Shown here: positions 39,218-51,950 of the stretch, piece after piece | Position numbering within the stretch: the stretch's first letter is position 1 | How the letters are laid out: each line of letters starts with the position of its first letter | Source: Phocoena phocoena | Taxonomy: Eukaryota; Chordata; Mammalia; Artiodactyla; Phocoenidae | Direction: 5' to 3' | DNA length: 64,000 nucleotides | Assembly (NCBI RefSeq): GCF_963924675.1 | Contig: NC_089236.1 | Location: 46,160,500-46,224,499 of the forward strand | Translations under genes and position numbers: made by a program | The notes under the pieces: generated by a model | What the model was told of the DNA's origin: nothing | Seen by the model: the letters and a program-made list of their open reading frames with translations, nothing else | The model's database searches: none

Positions 39218-42200
39218 ATGGTAATAGGAGCATACATATTGAGAATTACCTTAAATGTAAATGGATTAAATGCTCCAACCAAAAGACATAGAATGAGTGA
39301 ATGGGTACAAAAAGAAGACCTGTATATATGCTGTCTACAAGAGACCCACTTCAGATCTAAGGACACATACAGAAAGTGAGGGAATGGAAAAAGATATTCC
39401 ATGCAAATGGAAATCAAAAGAAAGCTGGAGTATCAATTCTCATATCAGATAAAATAGACTTTAAAATAAAGACTCTTACAAGAGACAAAAAAGGACACTA
39501 CATAAAGATCAAGGGATCAATCCAAAAAGAAAATATAGCAATTATAAATATTTATGCACCCAACACAGGAGCACCTCAATGCATAAGGAAAATGCTAGCA
39601 GCCATAAATAGGGAAATCTACAGCAACAATATAATAGTAGGGGGATTTAACACCTGACTTTCACCAATAGACAGATCATCCCAAATGAAAATAAATAAGG
39701 AAACACAAGCTTTAAATGACATATAACAAGATGGACTTAATTGATATTTATAGGACATTCCATCCAAAAACAACAGAATACACTTTCTTCTCAAGTGCTC
39801 ATGGAACATTCTGAAGGATAGATCCTATCTTGGGTCACAAATCAAGCCTTGGTAAATTTAAGAAAATTGAAATCCTATCAAGTATCATTTCCTACCACAA
39901 CGCTATGAGAATAGATATCAATTACAGGGGAAAAGTCTGTAAAAAATACAAACACATAGGGGCTAAACAATACAGTACTTAATCACAAAGAGATCACTGA
40001 AGAAATCAAAAAATACCTAGAAACAAATGACAATGAAACACAGCGGCCCACAACCTATGAGGTGCAGCAAAAGCAGTTATAAGAGGGAAGTTTATAGCAA
40101 TACAATGGTACCTCAAGAAACAAGAAAAGTCTCAAATAAACAACCTAATATTATACATAGAGCAATTAGAGAAAGAAAAAGAAGAAAAAAAAACAAGTTA
40201 GCAGGAGGAAAGAAATCATAATAATCAGATCAGAAATAAATGAAAAAGAAACAAAGGAAACAATAGCAAAGATCAATAAAACGAAAAGCTGGTTCTTTGA
40301 GAAGATTAACAAAATTGATAAACCATTAGCCAGACTTATAAAAAAAAAAGGGACACGGGGAGGGGGAAGGGTAATTTGGGACAAAGTGAGGGAGTGACAT
40401 GGACATATATACACTACAAAATGTAAAATCGATAGTTAGTGGGAAGCAGTTGCATTGCACAGGGAGATCAGCTCGGTGCTTTGTAATTACCTAGAGGGGT
40501 GGCATAGGGAGGGTGGGAGGCAGACGTAAGAGGGAGGAGATATGGGGATACACACACATATATATAGCTGATCCACTTTGTTATAAAGCAGAAATTAATA
40601 CACCATTGTAAGGCAACTATACTCCAATAAAGGTGTTAAAAAAGAAACAGAAAAAATGGAGAAGGCACAAATGAACAGAATTAAAAATGAAAAAGGAGAA
40701 GTAACAATTGACACTGCAGAAATAGAAAGGATCATGAGAGATTACTACAAGCAACTTTATGCCAATAAAATGGACAACCTGGAAGAAATGGAAAAATTCT
40801 TAGAAAAGCACAACCTTCTCAGACTGAACCAGGAAAAACTAGAAAATATAAGCAGACCAATCACAAACACCGAAAATAAATCTGTGATTAAAAATATTCT
40901 AACAAACAAAAGCCCAGGACCAGATGGCTTCACAGGCGAATTCTATTAAACATTTAGAGAAGAGCTAACATCTATCCTTCTCATAGCATTCACAGAAGGA
41001 AAAGAAATAAAGGAATCCAAGTTGGAAAAGAAATTAAACTGTCACTGTTTTCAGATGACATGATATGATACATAGAGAATCCTCAAGATTCTGTGAGATA
41101 ACTACTAGAGCTAATCAATGAATTTAGTAGAGTAACAGGATACAAAATTAATGCAAAGATATCTTTTGCATTCCTATACACTAATGATGAAAAATCTGAA
41201 AGAGAAATTAAGGAAACTATCTCTTTTACCATTGCAACAAAAAGAATAAGATACTTAGGAAAAAACCTACCTAAGGAAACAAACGACCTGTATGCAGAAA
41301 ACTATAAGACACTGAGGAAAGAAATGAAAGATGATACAAATAGATGGAGAGATATACCATGTTTTTGGGTGGAAAGAATCAACTTTGTGAAAATGACTAT
41401 ATTACCCAAAGCAATCTACAGATTCAATCCAATCTGTATTAATCTACCAACTGCATTTTTTACAGAAGGACAACAAAAATTTTCACAATTTGTGGGGAAA
41501 CACCAAAGGCCCCGAATAGCCAAAGCAATCTTGAGAATGAAAAACGGAGCTGGAGGAATCAGGGTTTCTGACTTCAGACTATACTACAAAGCTACAGTAA
41601 TCAAGACAGTATGGTACTGCCACAAAAACAGAAATACACATCAATGGAACAGGATAGAATGCCCAGAGATAAACCCATGCACATATGGTCACTTTATCTT
41701 TGATAAAGGAGGCAAGAGTATACAATGGAGAAAAAGCAGTATCTTCAATAAGTGGTGCTGGGAAAACTGGGCAGCTACATGTAAAAGAATGAAATTAGAA
41801 CCCTCCCTAACACCATAAACAAAAACAAACTCAAAATTGATTAGAGACCTAAATGTAAGGCCAGACACTATAAGACTCTTCAAGGAAAACATAGGCAGAA
41901 CACTCTATGACATAAATCACAGCAAGATCCTTTTTGACCCACCTCCTAGAGAAATGAAAATAAAAACAAAAATAAACAAATGGGACCTAGCAAAACTTAA
42001 AAGTCTTGTACAGCAAAGGGAACCATAAACAAGACCAAAAGGCCACCCTCAGAATGGGAGAAAATATTTGTAAATGAAGCAACTGACAAAGGATTAATCT
42101 CCAAAATATACAAGCAGCTTATGCAGCTCAATATCAAAAAATAAACAACCCAATTCACAAATGGGCAGAAAACTGAAATAGACATTTCTCCAAAGAAGAT

Positions 42201-42763
42201 ATACAGATTGCCAACAAACTCATGAAAGGATGCTCAACATCACTAATCATTAGAGAAATGCAAATCAAAAGTACAATGAGGTATCACCTCACACCAGTCA
42301 GAATGGGCATCATCAAAAATCTACAAACAATGCTAGAGAAAGTGTGGAGAAAAGGGAAACCTCTTGCACTTTTGGTGGGAATATAAATTGATAGAGCCAC
42401 TATGAGAACTGTATGAGCGTTCCTTAAAAATCTAAAAAATAGAATTACCATAGGATACAGCAATCCCACTACTGGGCATATACTGAGAAAACCATAATTC
42501 AAAAAGACTCATGCACCACAATGTTCATTGCAGTAATATTTACAATAGCCAGGACATGGAAGCAACCTAAGTGTCCATCAACAGATGAATGGATAAAGAA
42601 GATGTGGCACTTATATACAATGGAATATTGCTCAGCCATAAAAAGAAATGAAATTGAGTTATTTGTAGTGAGGCGGGTGGATCTAGAGTCTGTCATACAG
42701 AGTGAAGTAAGTCAGAAAGAGAAAAGCAAGTACTGTATGCTAACACATATATATGGAATCTAA
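39218..42763 (+). pseudogene. L1 ORF2 remnant, copy 3 (RT core deleted)
   Basis: ATG at 39218-39220 opens the Met-Val-Ile-Gly-Ala endonuclease start, and the final Gly-Ile-stop ends at 42763. Pieces seen are the endonuclease (39376-39657, with the IINIYAPN motif), the RT finger (40656-40949), the palm with active-site box changed to Phe-Ser-Asp-Asp at 41048-41059, the thumb/post-RT part (41324-41818) and the C-terminus (42521-42763). Relative to copies 1 and 4, the RT core between the SPGPDGF-containing finger and the KEIK-type motif is missing, with a junction near 40985. A separate L1 tail is inserted at 40354-40650. Confidence 0.88.
40354..40650 (+). mobile_element. 297-bp 5'-truncated L1 3'UTR insertion
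   Basis: The plus strand carries only L1 3'UTR (GGGGAGGGGGAAGGG...) ending with AATAAA and an A-rich tail, inside the ORF2 of copy 3. The probable duplication is AAAAAA(G/T)GGA at 40344-40353 and 40651-40660. It is the same 3'UTR family as the end of copy 3 at 42840-43122. Confidence 0.85.
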
Positions 42764-43105
42764 AAAAACAAAAAATGATTTTGATGAACCTAGGGGCAGA
42801 ACAGTAAAAGTGACACAGATGTAGAGAATGGACTTGAGGATGAGAGGAGGGGGAAGGGTAAGCTGGGACAAAGTGAGAGAGTGGCCTGGATATATATACT
42901 CTGCCAAATATAAAATAGATGACTAGAGGGAAGATAGCACAGGGAGATCAGCTCAGTGCTTTGTGACCACCTAGAGCGGTGGGATAGGGAAGTTGGGAGG
43001 GAGCCACAAGAAGGAGGGGATATATGAGGATATATGTATATGTATAGTTGATTCTCTTCATTATACAGCAGTAACTAACACAACATTGTAAAGCAATTAT
43101 AGTCC

Positions 43106-43111
43106 AATAAA
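43106..43111 (+). promoter_or_regulatory. L1 copy 3 poly(A) signal
   Basis: AATAAA, ten bases before the A-tail, at the usual L1 position. Confidence 0.85.
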
Positions 43112-43296
43112 GATGTTAAAAAAAAAAGAGCATTACTGTTCATAATACCATATCAAGAAGATTGATTTGCATACCATTTATTATAGGCTAAACAAATGTT
43201 AAAGTTGCACAGTCCATACAATTGCCTCAGGTAAAACATTGCCAGAATCATTCGTTCAACTGAAAATAAATCAAGCCAGCATTTGTAAAGAAAAAA

Positions 43297-43359
43297 ATAT
43301 ATGTATATGTGTGTGTGTGTGTGTATGTATATATATATATATATACACATACATATATT
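43297..43359 (+). repeat. (TG)n/(TA)n compound microsatellite
   Basis: ATGTATATGTGTGTGTGTGT followed by a TATATA run and CACATAC, a compound dinucleotide array. Confidence 0.93.
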
Positions 43360-43499
43360 TAGCATAATTCTGTAAATGAACCTGAGCTAAAGTAATTTTA
43401 ACTAAAAATACTATAATGTCTTTTAAACTTCAAATTGTGTGTAATTTTAACAATCACTTTTGTTTTAAAAATAAAATATTAAAAGTAAAATAACATATT

Positions 43500-44119
43500 C
43501 TGAAACTTTTTATTGTATAAAATACACATAACATGCAATTACCATTTTAACCATTTTTAAGTGTACAGTTCAGAGGGATTAAGTGCATTCATTGTATTAT
43601 GTAACCATCATCATCCATCTCCAGAACTTTTTCATCATCCCTAACTGAAACTCTCTGCCCATTGAATGATAACTGCACGTTATCTCTGTCCCTCAGTCCC
43701 TGGGAACTACTGTTTTACTTTCTGTCTCTATGAATTTGCATATTCTATGTGTAGAATCATATAATTTTTAACTTTTGTGTCTGGTCTTTTTCATTTAACA
43801 TAACAGTTTCAAAGGTCATCCATGTTGTAGCATGTATCAGAATTTCATTCCATTTTAAAAGCTGAATAATATTTCTTATATCTATATACAGCCTTTTGTT
43901 TATCTATTAGCCTGTTGACGGGCATTTAGGCTGTTTGTACCTTTTGAGTAATGGGATTGGCTGCTCTAAATATTGGTGTACAAGTATCCATTTAATTCCC
44001 AGATTTCAATTATTTTTGATACATATCTAGAAGTGGAATTGCTGAGTTACATGGGAACTCTATGTTTAACTTTCTGAGGAAAAGCTACACTTTTTAAATA
44101 TATACATATATTTAAATTT
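43500..44119 (-). mobile_element. L1M 3' end fragment
   Basis: The reverse strand matches the conserved L1M 3' region: 'attttaaccatttttaagtgtacagttcag', 'catcatccatctccagaac', 'tttcatttaacataacagtttcaaaggt' and 'catatctagaagtggaattgctgag'. The same family segment is at 50591-51180. Confidence 0.72.
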
Positions 44120-44226
44120 TTATTTTATATTGGAGTATAGTTGATTAACAATGTTGTGTTAGTTTCAGATGTACAGCAAAATGATTCAGTTCTACATATA
44201 CATGTATCTATTTTTTTCAAATTCTT
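44120..44226 (-). mobile_element. Cetartiodactyl L1 3' tail fragment
   Basis: About 105 bp of L1 3' end in reverse ('attggagtatagttgattaacaatg...acagcaaaatgattcag'), ending in a T-rich stretch. It has been 5' truncated into the older L1M. Confidence 0.7.
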
Positions 44227-44539
44227 AAAAATATATTTTTAAATATAGTTGTATCATCATATTTTTACTTTAATGGCTAGGATATATTATCAGTAAGTTA
44301 ACTGAATGAAAATAATGTACAGAGTTTTAGAATTAAATTATGTTCATTGTTTATAGAAAAACAAATTGAGTATTTAAATGTTCAATCATATTGTTTTCCG
44401 TCATCCTGCCTGGCCAACTTGCTGCTAGGGTCTTTGAAAGTGGACATAATTTCATGTACAAATCATGATAAACAAAAATGAAAAAATCTGCTCTTATTTC
44501 ACCCAAAATATATACAGGTTATTTTTTAATCTCTAATGG

Positions 44540-45090
44540 CAACCTAATTCATTTTTAGGATTTTGTTATTACAAATAATACCGCATTTAATATTCTTACA
44601 GAAATGTATTTGTCATGTGTGATTATTTTTCTAGATGAAAAATGATTAGAAAAATTCATGGGTAAGGGTTCTATGTATTCCAAATTTTGCTAAGTTTTTA
44701 TAAATTTATGTTTTATCATTAGAAACATTTTCTCTATATAGTATCATGCTAAGAAAAGCCTTTAATGATCCAAGATTATGAAAATAGTCTGTATAACTTC
44801 TCATATTCTAAAGACATAAACTTTAATATATCTGAAATTTATTTTTTCATGGTTCTGGGTAGGAATCAAACTTAATTTATATTTTCCAAATGACTTCAGA
44901 ATATACTGATGAAAATTTAGTTGATAGGATATTAGAAATATTTCTTAACCAGCTTAACTTGACCCAAATTGATATGTAGCAAAACTTATTGAAAATCATG
45001 TTATGTGAGTCTCGGTTTCTTATTTTGGATGCAGATAAATTCTATGATTGTTCCTTAATGTCTGAATATGGTTAAACAAATTGAGTTTAA
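44540..45090 (-). mobile_element. Decayed L1M fragment
   Basis: Weak resemblance on the reverse strand to L1M 3'-end and ORF2 sequence ('acaaataataccgcatttaatattctt', 'ttcatggttctgggtaggaatcaaactt', 'cttattgaaaatcatgt'). Boundaries are uncertain. Confidence 0.4.
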
Positions 45091-47946
45091 GTAAGCTTAA
45101 GTAAGATAAGCATGGTAAGAATTATTTGTGTGGGAAAATGGAGAGTTATAGAATCAGAACATAAGTTTTACTGTAAAATACAAAATGAATGAAATTCATT
45201 TTGAGAGAAGGTTTTAAATTCAACCAAATAAGGCTAGTTACTTTAACAGACCAATAGAGTGTATTATTAATTCCTGTTCTCAAAGATATATATTTGTGAA
45301 ATTAATGTATATTAACATTTATTAATGTATACCACATATAAAGAAATATTTGTCAAATACATGCCATTTAAAAGTTCCCAAAGAAGTATAAATATAGGCT
45401 GACCATTGAAGTTGTTCATTAATCTTCCAAATTATAATTTAGCACATTATCAAGGTTTTAACTCATGTGTTTTTTCATTCATTCAATTTATAAACACTTT
45501 TTGATTTATACGTACATACACACACAGAAGGGGCACATAATGGGATATAAAAATGAATATTAACCAATAATCCTTTTAAGAAAATTAGAATCTTCTTTAA
45601 TAGCTCATCATATTTCCATAGTTTAATAATAATCAAAGAACAGCTAATAAATTTACATGTAAGACAAGGTCATACTCCTCAAGGTATATCATACTTACAA
45701 TATGAACAGTTGGGGAAATATAAATCACTGTTTTCAATTTTTCTCTTTCAGAAGAATTTCATAAATTATGTAGTTAATTTCTGCATTTTAGAGACCATGA
45801 TCTAGGATATTTTCCCATTTTTGTCTCCTACCTATGAAACTTTATTTCTTGGATGATTAACTACTTTTAAATTGAAACCATGTTCATAGGATCGTATGCC
45901 TTCATATGCTGAAATAAAACCAAGCCTTGGGTATCCATTAACTTAAGTATCATCTTCTCTTTGTCTTGTCCCTTTTGTACTGTTGAAAAAATGCTGATAT
46001 AATTGAGTTCATAATCAGCCTAAATCAACTTATAGATGGAAGTTAATGACAGAAAAATAATATATCACAGAGTTCTTTGTGTGTTATTACCTTAATGCAA
46101 AAAATAAATTGCATTGTAGTTTTCAGTTTCAATGATGTTGGTTATGATTTCTCCGAGTAAGCATAACATTGTTAAGTAAACTTCGTTCATAGCAGAAGCC
46201 AGACAATAGCTGTCAACTTAAAGCAGCCATTGAATCTTTCCGTCTGTCACTAATATTCTAGACATCCTTAAGTTGATTCTTATATCTCAGCTTTCAGAAA
46301 ATGAGTGATGACATCTTCATACCCTTTCTCTTCAGCTTTATAGAATGGACTGAATTACTTAATAGGTCTTGTTCTGCCCTTTGAATTCCATGTCTGAATT
46401 CTCTTCTGAACTATCTAAGAGTCTTAAAAATAAATTCTCAATGAAGCCATAGCTCACATTTCTCTTTGAACTTTTATACAAATGTCACAATGCCCTATTA
46501 CATAAAATTAATTCAAAACATAATGTACATATACTCTTACCGTTTAGTTAGCTTTCAACTTCAGTGATTCCTTATTGCCATTGCTATGAATTTCAGAGAC
46601 ATAGAAAAATGGAATAAGGGAATTACTAATAAATATAAATAGTTTTTCTGAATAATAAGTAATATACCAGTTTTGAAAAAAAGATAAAATAGGCTTTGAT
46701 TATGGTTTTATCTTTTCAATAGTGCTATTTTAAAGATAATTAGTCCAACTTTGTGATAGAAAGCATATAATCAAGTAATAAAGCAAAATCTGACACCAAG
46801 TAATTGAGTTCTGGAAATAAAATGGCGGTAAGATGAAATCCATGTTTAATGGCATTACCATATTATATGTGTAAACCATATTTTTATTTCTTAAGTGCAA
46901 GTTATATATCTTTGAAATTATGCAGACAAAATATTATCCAAATGACCTGAAACAAATAACGATAAAAACAGACCATGTTATAATAAAAATGGAGAACAAA
47001 TAGAAAGCTTATAGACCTTTACTTGTGGGTATGACTTCAGTAATATTATCAGCCAATTGTGTCATTTTAAAATGGGAAAAATATACCCCTCAAAAAAAAA
47101 AAAGTCATAATGCCATAGGAACTAGATCTAAGAACTCATATTCTTTATCATATTATCAAATTACTAAACCAATATCATTCAAGAGAAAAGATCATTTATT
47201 TTTCATTGACAATTCATTCAATTCCCTTTTGTTGTTCTCTTTTGTTATAATTAAATAATGCATAAACCATGACTATAATATGAAAACAATAAATTTTCAC
47301 CTGTAAATTTTGAAGCTAGTTTTATTTTGTGTTTTATACCCTATGAATATTATTGACACTAGGTTCATATTTAATTAGAATATCTCTATATGAAAGTTTC
47401 ACATGCAGAAATAACATTTAAAGGAAAGAGAAGGAAAAGTAATTAGAAATGAGAATAAAATTTGGTAGTGAGAAAATGACAGAAAATTAATATGAAAGGG
47501 TAGAAGAATAAAGCAGGATGTATAGAGTGTGTACAAAAGAGAAATGGATAGTTATACTTCCAACTGAAACAATGATTTTTAAATACAATATGTGCACAAC
47601 TAAATACCTTCAAATCTCAATGTGCTTTCAAGGGAAAACATCTTTGTGAGTTAGATAGTTGATACATTTCCCCTGTCTTAATTTTGTTATCAATGTCCAG
47701 CTGGTTGGAATATTAGCCCAAATCTCATTTTCATCAGTGATCTCTCCTACGGTAATGTTGTATATTTTTTTAGTCTACAACTTCGCTACACACATTGAAG
47801 AAAAGAGGTGTTCTACTCGAGATGGAGATAATAGCAGCAACCCCTTATTTTCTAACTTTCTCTACAACTTCAAATTATTGGTCTGATATATTTTTTACAT
47901 AAAGAAAGAGTTGGAAAAGCATCTGATTTAACGAACCAAACCAAAA
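45091..47946. other. AT-rich DNA, no assigned feature
   Basis: This is one of the longest stretches in the window without recognisable transposon sequence. No exon-like block, splice pair or RNA gene was seen by eye. It could be unique sequence suitable for a conservation check. Confidence 0.55.
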
Positions 47947-47956
47947 CAATCAGGGC

Positions 47957-48551
47957 TTATTTCTTTTTAAAAAATATTTATTTATTTATTTAGGCTGATT
48001 TGGGTCTTCCTTGCTGTGCGTGGGCTTTTCTCTAGTTGCGGTGAGCGGGGGCTACTCTTCGTTTAGGTGCATGAGCTTCTTATTGCGGTGGTTTCTCTTG
48101 TTGCAGAGCATGGACTCTAGGCACGCAGGTTTCCGTAGTTGTTGCACGTGGGCTCAGTAGTTGTGGCTCGTGGGCTCTAGAGTGCAGGCTCAGTAGTTGT
48201 GGTGCACAGGCTCAGCTGCTTTGCGGCATGTGGGACCTTCCCAGACCAGGGATAGAACCCTGTGTCCCCTGCCCCATGCATTGGCAAGTGGATTCTTTTT
48301 TTTTTTTTTTTTTTTTTTTGTGCTATGTGGGCCTCTCACTGCCTTGGCCTCTCCTGCTACGGAGCACAGGCTCCGGATGCACAGGCTCAGCGTCCATGAC
48401 TCACGGGCCCAGCCACTCCATGGCATGCAGGATCCTCTCAGACCGGGGCACAAACCTGTGTCCCCTGCATCGGCAGGCAGACTCCCAACCACTGCGCCAC
48501 CAGGGAAGCCCAGCAAGTGGATTCTTAACCACTGCGCCACCAGAGAATTCC
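47957..48551 (-). mobile_element. CHR-type SINE, long form, split by another SINE
   Basis: The reverse-strand long-form SINE has its head at the 48551 end and its A-rich tail (TTTATTTATTTATT on the plus strand) near 47977. CAATCAGGGC is duplicated at 47947-47956 and 48552-48561. At 48298-48512 it is interrupted by a short-form SINE in the same orientation. Confidence 0.95.
48298..48512 (-). mobile_element. CHR-type SINE, short form, nested
   Basis: The 14-bp duplication GCAAGTGGATTCTT lies at 48284-48297 and 48513-48526. Both are copies of the host SINE's own head sequence, so this element inserted into the tRNA-like head of the older SINE. The T-run at 48298-48319 is its poly(A) tail. Confidence 0.96.
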
Positions 48552-48689
48552 CAATCAGGGCCTAATTACAACAGGAGAAATAACTGGGTCAGAACATTGA
48601 ACAAAACCCCAGTAAATTCTATTTTCTGTGGTCTATTCATGAGGAGAATCTGGAGAGTATTTCAGATGGCTAAACTGAATGCTATCCAT

Positions 48690-48880
48690 ACCACCAATGT
48701 TTACTGAGGAACTATTATATACAGGTCATTGTTCTAGGCCCTGGATTTGCAGAGGTGAGTAAGACAGATGTGGTCTTTCTCCTCCCTCTGATGGAAATGT
48801 AATTCTAAATATGACATACATTGATTAATTTCACACTTGTGGTAAGTGTCATGAGATCATATTAGAGGGAAAACTGGCCA
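48690..48880 (-). mobile_element. L2 3' fragment
   Basis: 'aatgtttactgaggaactattatatacagg...gttctaggccctggatttgcagaggtgagtaagacag' matches the reverse complement of the L2 3' end. Confidence 0.6.
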
Positions 48881-50590
48881 AATTTGGGAACTGAGAAACA
48901 GTATAGCAATATGATCAACATCTCTAAGGACAAAGATGAATTCACGATAAAGATCTATAAAGAAAAAGAAATATGAGGGATTAAGAGAACAGAGAGACTT
49001 GAGAAGAGAGGATTTTAGAATAGCAAAGAACTTATGTCAAGCTTTCTTGTCAGTGTATCTTGTCATGTTATCATTGACTACTGTTAGATTAGATAATAAG
49101 ATATTCAATATTTCTGGTGCCCTAAGCTGGATACCATGTCAAAGTCCAGTTTTTCAGTCCCCTAGTCCACTTACATTTATGGTCAAAAACAAATTGCTTT
49201 AAAGTTGTTGTCCTTGTTGATGCCTGTGTTACTACAAATAATGAATCCTATTTTAAAAGTATACTTTAGGGAATCAAATTAAGTCAGCATTATTAGCTTT
49301 CAAGAAAGAAAAACATATGAAAAGTTAAATATGTTTTATGGATCTTTTAGTAAGTAATGCTTTATGTTTGACCTGTTCACTATTGACAGGTAAGAAAGAA
49401 TGATTAATCAATTTGAAGGGAGAAAAAAAGGAAAAACCAAAACAAAACAGTCTGCCTATTCTAGAGTTACACATTTTCTACCTTATAAATCATTTGGATA
49501 AAAATTCACTAGTATGAAGTTGGTGAGTGTCTTTGAAATGCCTGCATACTTCTCTGAAACCTTTCATCTGTAAGATCTTTGAGAATAATATAATTGTATG
49601 AATGTACACAGAAGGGTCACTGAAAACTTCCAATCCATTTCTAAAAGAATGTCTAGGGATTATCTTTCCCTATCCAACAGAGGCAAGCCCTTTAAGCCTT
49701 TGGATAAGATAGAAGACTTGGAAGCTACATTAATTTAGGGATTTCAGATTTTCAGTAATCTGATTAAAACAATGGAATAAAACATCTTTCATTTTTCCTA
49801 ATGGATCCTGCAAGAAAGAAAATAATCACTTCTCTCACATGGTTTTTCCAACTATGGTTGAAGGAAAAAAGAGACACACAGCAAATTTTTTGCTGGATCC
49901 AAATCTTGGGCTTCTCTGGATTTGGATGATAGTCATGTGCTTACCTTTGCTTTTACTTTTTGTTATATTTCCCGTTTCATATTTATTGATACAAAAAGTT
50001 GGCTAAGTTTAAATCAGGTCTAGACTTATTGATTGCAACTTCACATTTAATTGTATTTCTGTTATATAGTAAAAACAGGAAAGCATTTTAAGATATTTGC
50101 ATGAAGGGTGTCATGCATAGCAAATATAAATGATGGATGGATGATGTACTAGGTTTTTAAAAGTATTAGCTAACCTCTTACTAAACCACTTAAAAATATT
50201 TTTTAAAAATCTTGGGATCTGGGGAGACAAAGATCATTGGAGGGAAACAAATGTTATATTGATTATTTTTAAAAGTTAGAAAGAGTAACCTCAAATAACT
50301 TGAGAGAATGACATCAATACTTAATAAAAAAAAATGGAACAGACATTCAGAGAGGAAATGTTAAGTCCAGAGGCAATAAAATCAATAACAATAAAAAAGA
50401 TGACTCTTCAGGTGAAAATTATGACAGGTTATCAATATTAATTCCCAATAGAATTGGAAAAAAACTAGCAAGTAGAAGAAAGAAAACACACTGTGTATGT
50501 GCATACAATTCTGTTAATAAATGAGGTCTAGAAAGACTGATGATTTTATTAAGTATTCTCAAAGTCATATTCAAGTACACTTATTCTTAT
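48881..50590. other. Nothing recognised
   Basis: AT-rich DNA without a supported gene or named repeat. Confidence 0.5.
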
Positions 50591-51180
50591 ACTAACCAGT
50601 ACTTTTATTTTATTAAGAAAACATTTATTGTGGGAAAATATTCATTAACATAAAATTTGCCAGTTTAACCATTTTTAATGTACAATTCAGGGGCACTGAG
50701 AACACTCACAGTGTTGTGTAACCCTCACTACGGTCCCTCTCCAGAATCTTTCATCATCCCAAACTGAAACTCTGTACCTGTTAAACAATAACTTTCCATC
50801 ATCCTCTTCCCACATCCTCTGGTAACCACTATTTAACCTTCTGAATCTATAAATGTGCCTCTTCTGGGTACCTCATACAAGTCGAAGCCTATGATATTTG
50901 TTCTTCTGTGTCTGGCTTATTTCATTTAGCATAGTGTCTTCAGGGTTCATCCATGTTGTAGTATGTTGTCAGTAGTTCCTTCCTTTTAAGGCTGAATAAT
51001 ATTCCATTTTACCTATGGACCACATTTTGTTTATCTCTCCATCTGTCCATGGACATTTGGGTTGTTTCCACCTCTTGGCTGTTGTGGATAATTCTGCTAT
51101 AAACAGAGGTGTACGAATACCTGTTTGAGTCCCTGCTTTCAATTCTTTTGGTGCATACCCAGAAGTGGACTTGCTGGATC
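50591..51180 (-). mobile_element. L1M 3' end fragment
   Basis: Reverse-strand L1M 3' region with 'aacataaaatttgccagtttaacc', 'tggcttatttcatttagcatagtgtcttcagggttcatccatgttgtag', and 'acccagaagtggacttgctggatc'. It is interrupted at 51181 by a SINE that duplicated ATAATCACA. Confidence 0.75.
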
Positions 51181-51189
51181 ATAATCACA

Positions 51190-51337
51190 GGGTGTTTTTG
51201 GTTTTGTGGGGGCATTTTGGCCTTGCAACACCACACCACATAGCTTGCAGGATTTAGTACCCTGACCAGGGATTGAACCCACGCCCTCAGCAGGGATAGT
51301 GTGAAGGCTTAACCATTGGACTGCCAGGGAATTCCCC
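51190..51337 (-). mobile_element. tRNA-derived SINE, CHR-1/Bov-tA-like
   Basis: The reverse strand begins GGGGAATTCCCTGGCAGTCC and carries box B GGTTCAATCCC, then 'tggtcagggtactaaatcc'. A perfect 9-bp duplication ATAATCACA lies at 51181-51189 and 51338-51346. Its head differs from the GGGCTTCCC type elsewhere in the window. Confidence 0.9.
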
Positions 51338-51361
51338 ATAATCACACTTTTTTGTTTTGTT

Positions 51362-51708
51362 TTCTTAAATTAAAAAAAAATTGGTTTGGGCTGTGTTGGG
51401 TCTTCATTGCTGTGCATGGGCTTTCTCTAGTTGTGGCAAGCGGGGGCTACTCTTAGTTGCGGTGCACAGTTTTCTCATTGCGGTGGCTACTCTTTTTGCA
51501 GAGCACGGGCTCTAGGTGCACAGGCTTCAGTAGTTGTGGCACGCGGGCCTAGTTGCTGTGGCTCACAGGCTCTAGAGTGCAGGCTCAGTAGTTGTAGCGC
51601 ACGGGGTTAGTTGCTCCACGGCATGTGGAATCTTCCTGGAAGAGGGCTCAAACCCGTGTCCCCTGCATTGGCAGGTGGATTCTTAACCACTTGCCACCAG
51701 GGAAACCC
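51362..51708 (-). mobile_element. CHR-type SINE, long form
   Basis: Reverse-strand long-form SINE with its head at 51708 (GGGTTTCCCTGGTGGC) and A-rich tail near 51366-51379. It contains the long-form middle segment with repeated 'cagtagttgtgg'/'gcacgggct' modules. The target-site duplication is not clear. Confidence 0.9.
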
Positions 51709-51867
51709 AGTCAGTTTTTAAACATGCTCATGTAAAGTCTTTGTTTCATCAAGTTAACCATTTTGCAGCATCATTTTTTTTTTCATCTCCAAGAGTTTGT
51801 GAAAAGTGTACCTCCCTGTAAGGAAAGTAGTGTGTGTGCAACATCAGGTTTTTGCTTGTTGGGTTTT

Positions 51868-51950
51868 GGTTTTTTTTTTTTTTTTTTTTTTTTGGTCACA
51901 CCATGGGGCATTCAGGATCTTCCCCAGCCAGATATCAAACCTGAGTCCCT
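51868..51950 (-). mobile_element. Truncated SINE fragment
   Basis: A T25-30 run (poly(A) tail) followed by 'ggtcacaccatggggcattcaggatcttcc...aaacctgagtccc', the tail half of a CHR-1/Bov-tA-like SINE in reverse. The head is missing where the L1 copy 4 tail begins. Confidence 0.75.

Larger units (their letters stand above)
36353..43122 (+). mobile_element. Full-span L1 retrotransposon, copy 3
   Basis: The plus strand runs from a 5' end (GGGGGGACCTTCAAGATTG) through a roughly 1.95-kb 5'UTR, ORF1, ORF2 and 3'UTR to AATAAA (43106-43111) and a poly(A) tail ending near 43127. The flanking duplication AAAAAGA(A/G)CATT is at 36341-36352 and 43123-43134. It contains a 297-bp insertion of another L1 3' end and a deletion in the RT core, plus many stops. 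It lies opposite in orientation to copies 1, 2 and 4. Confidence 0.93.
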
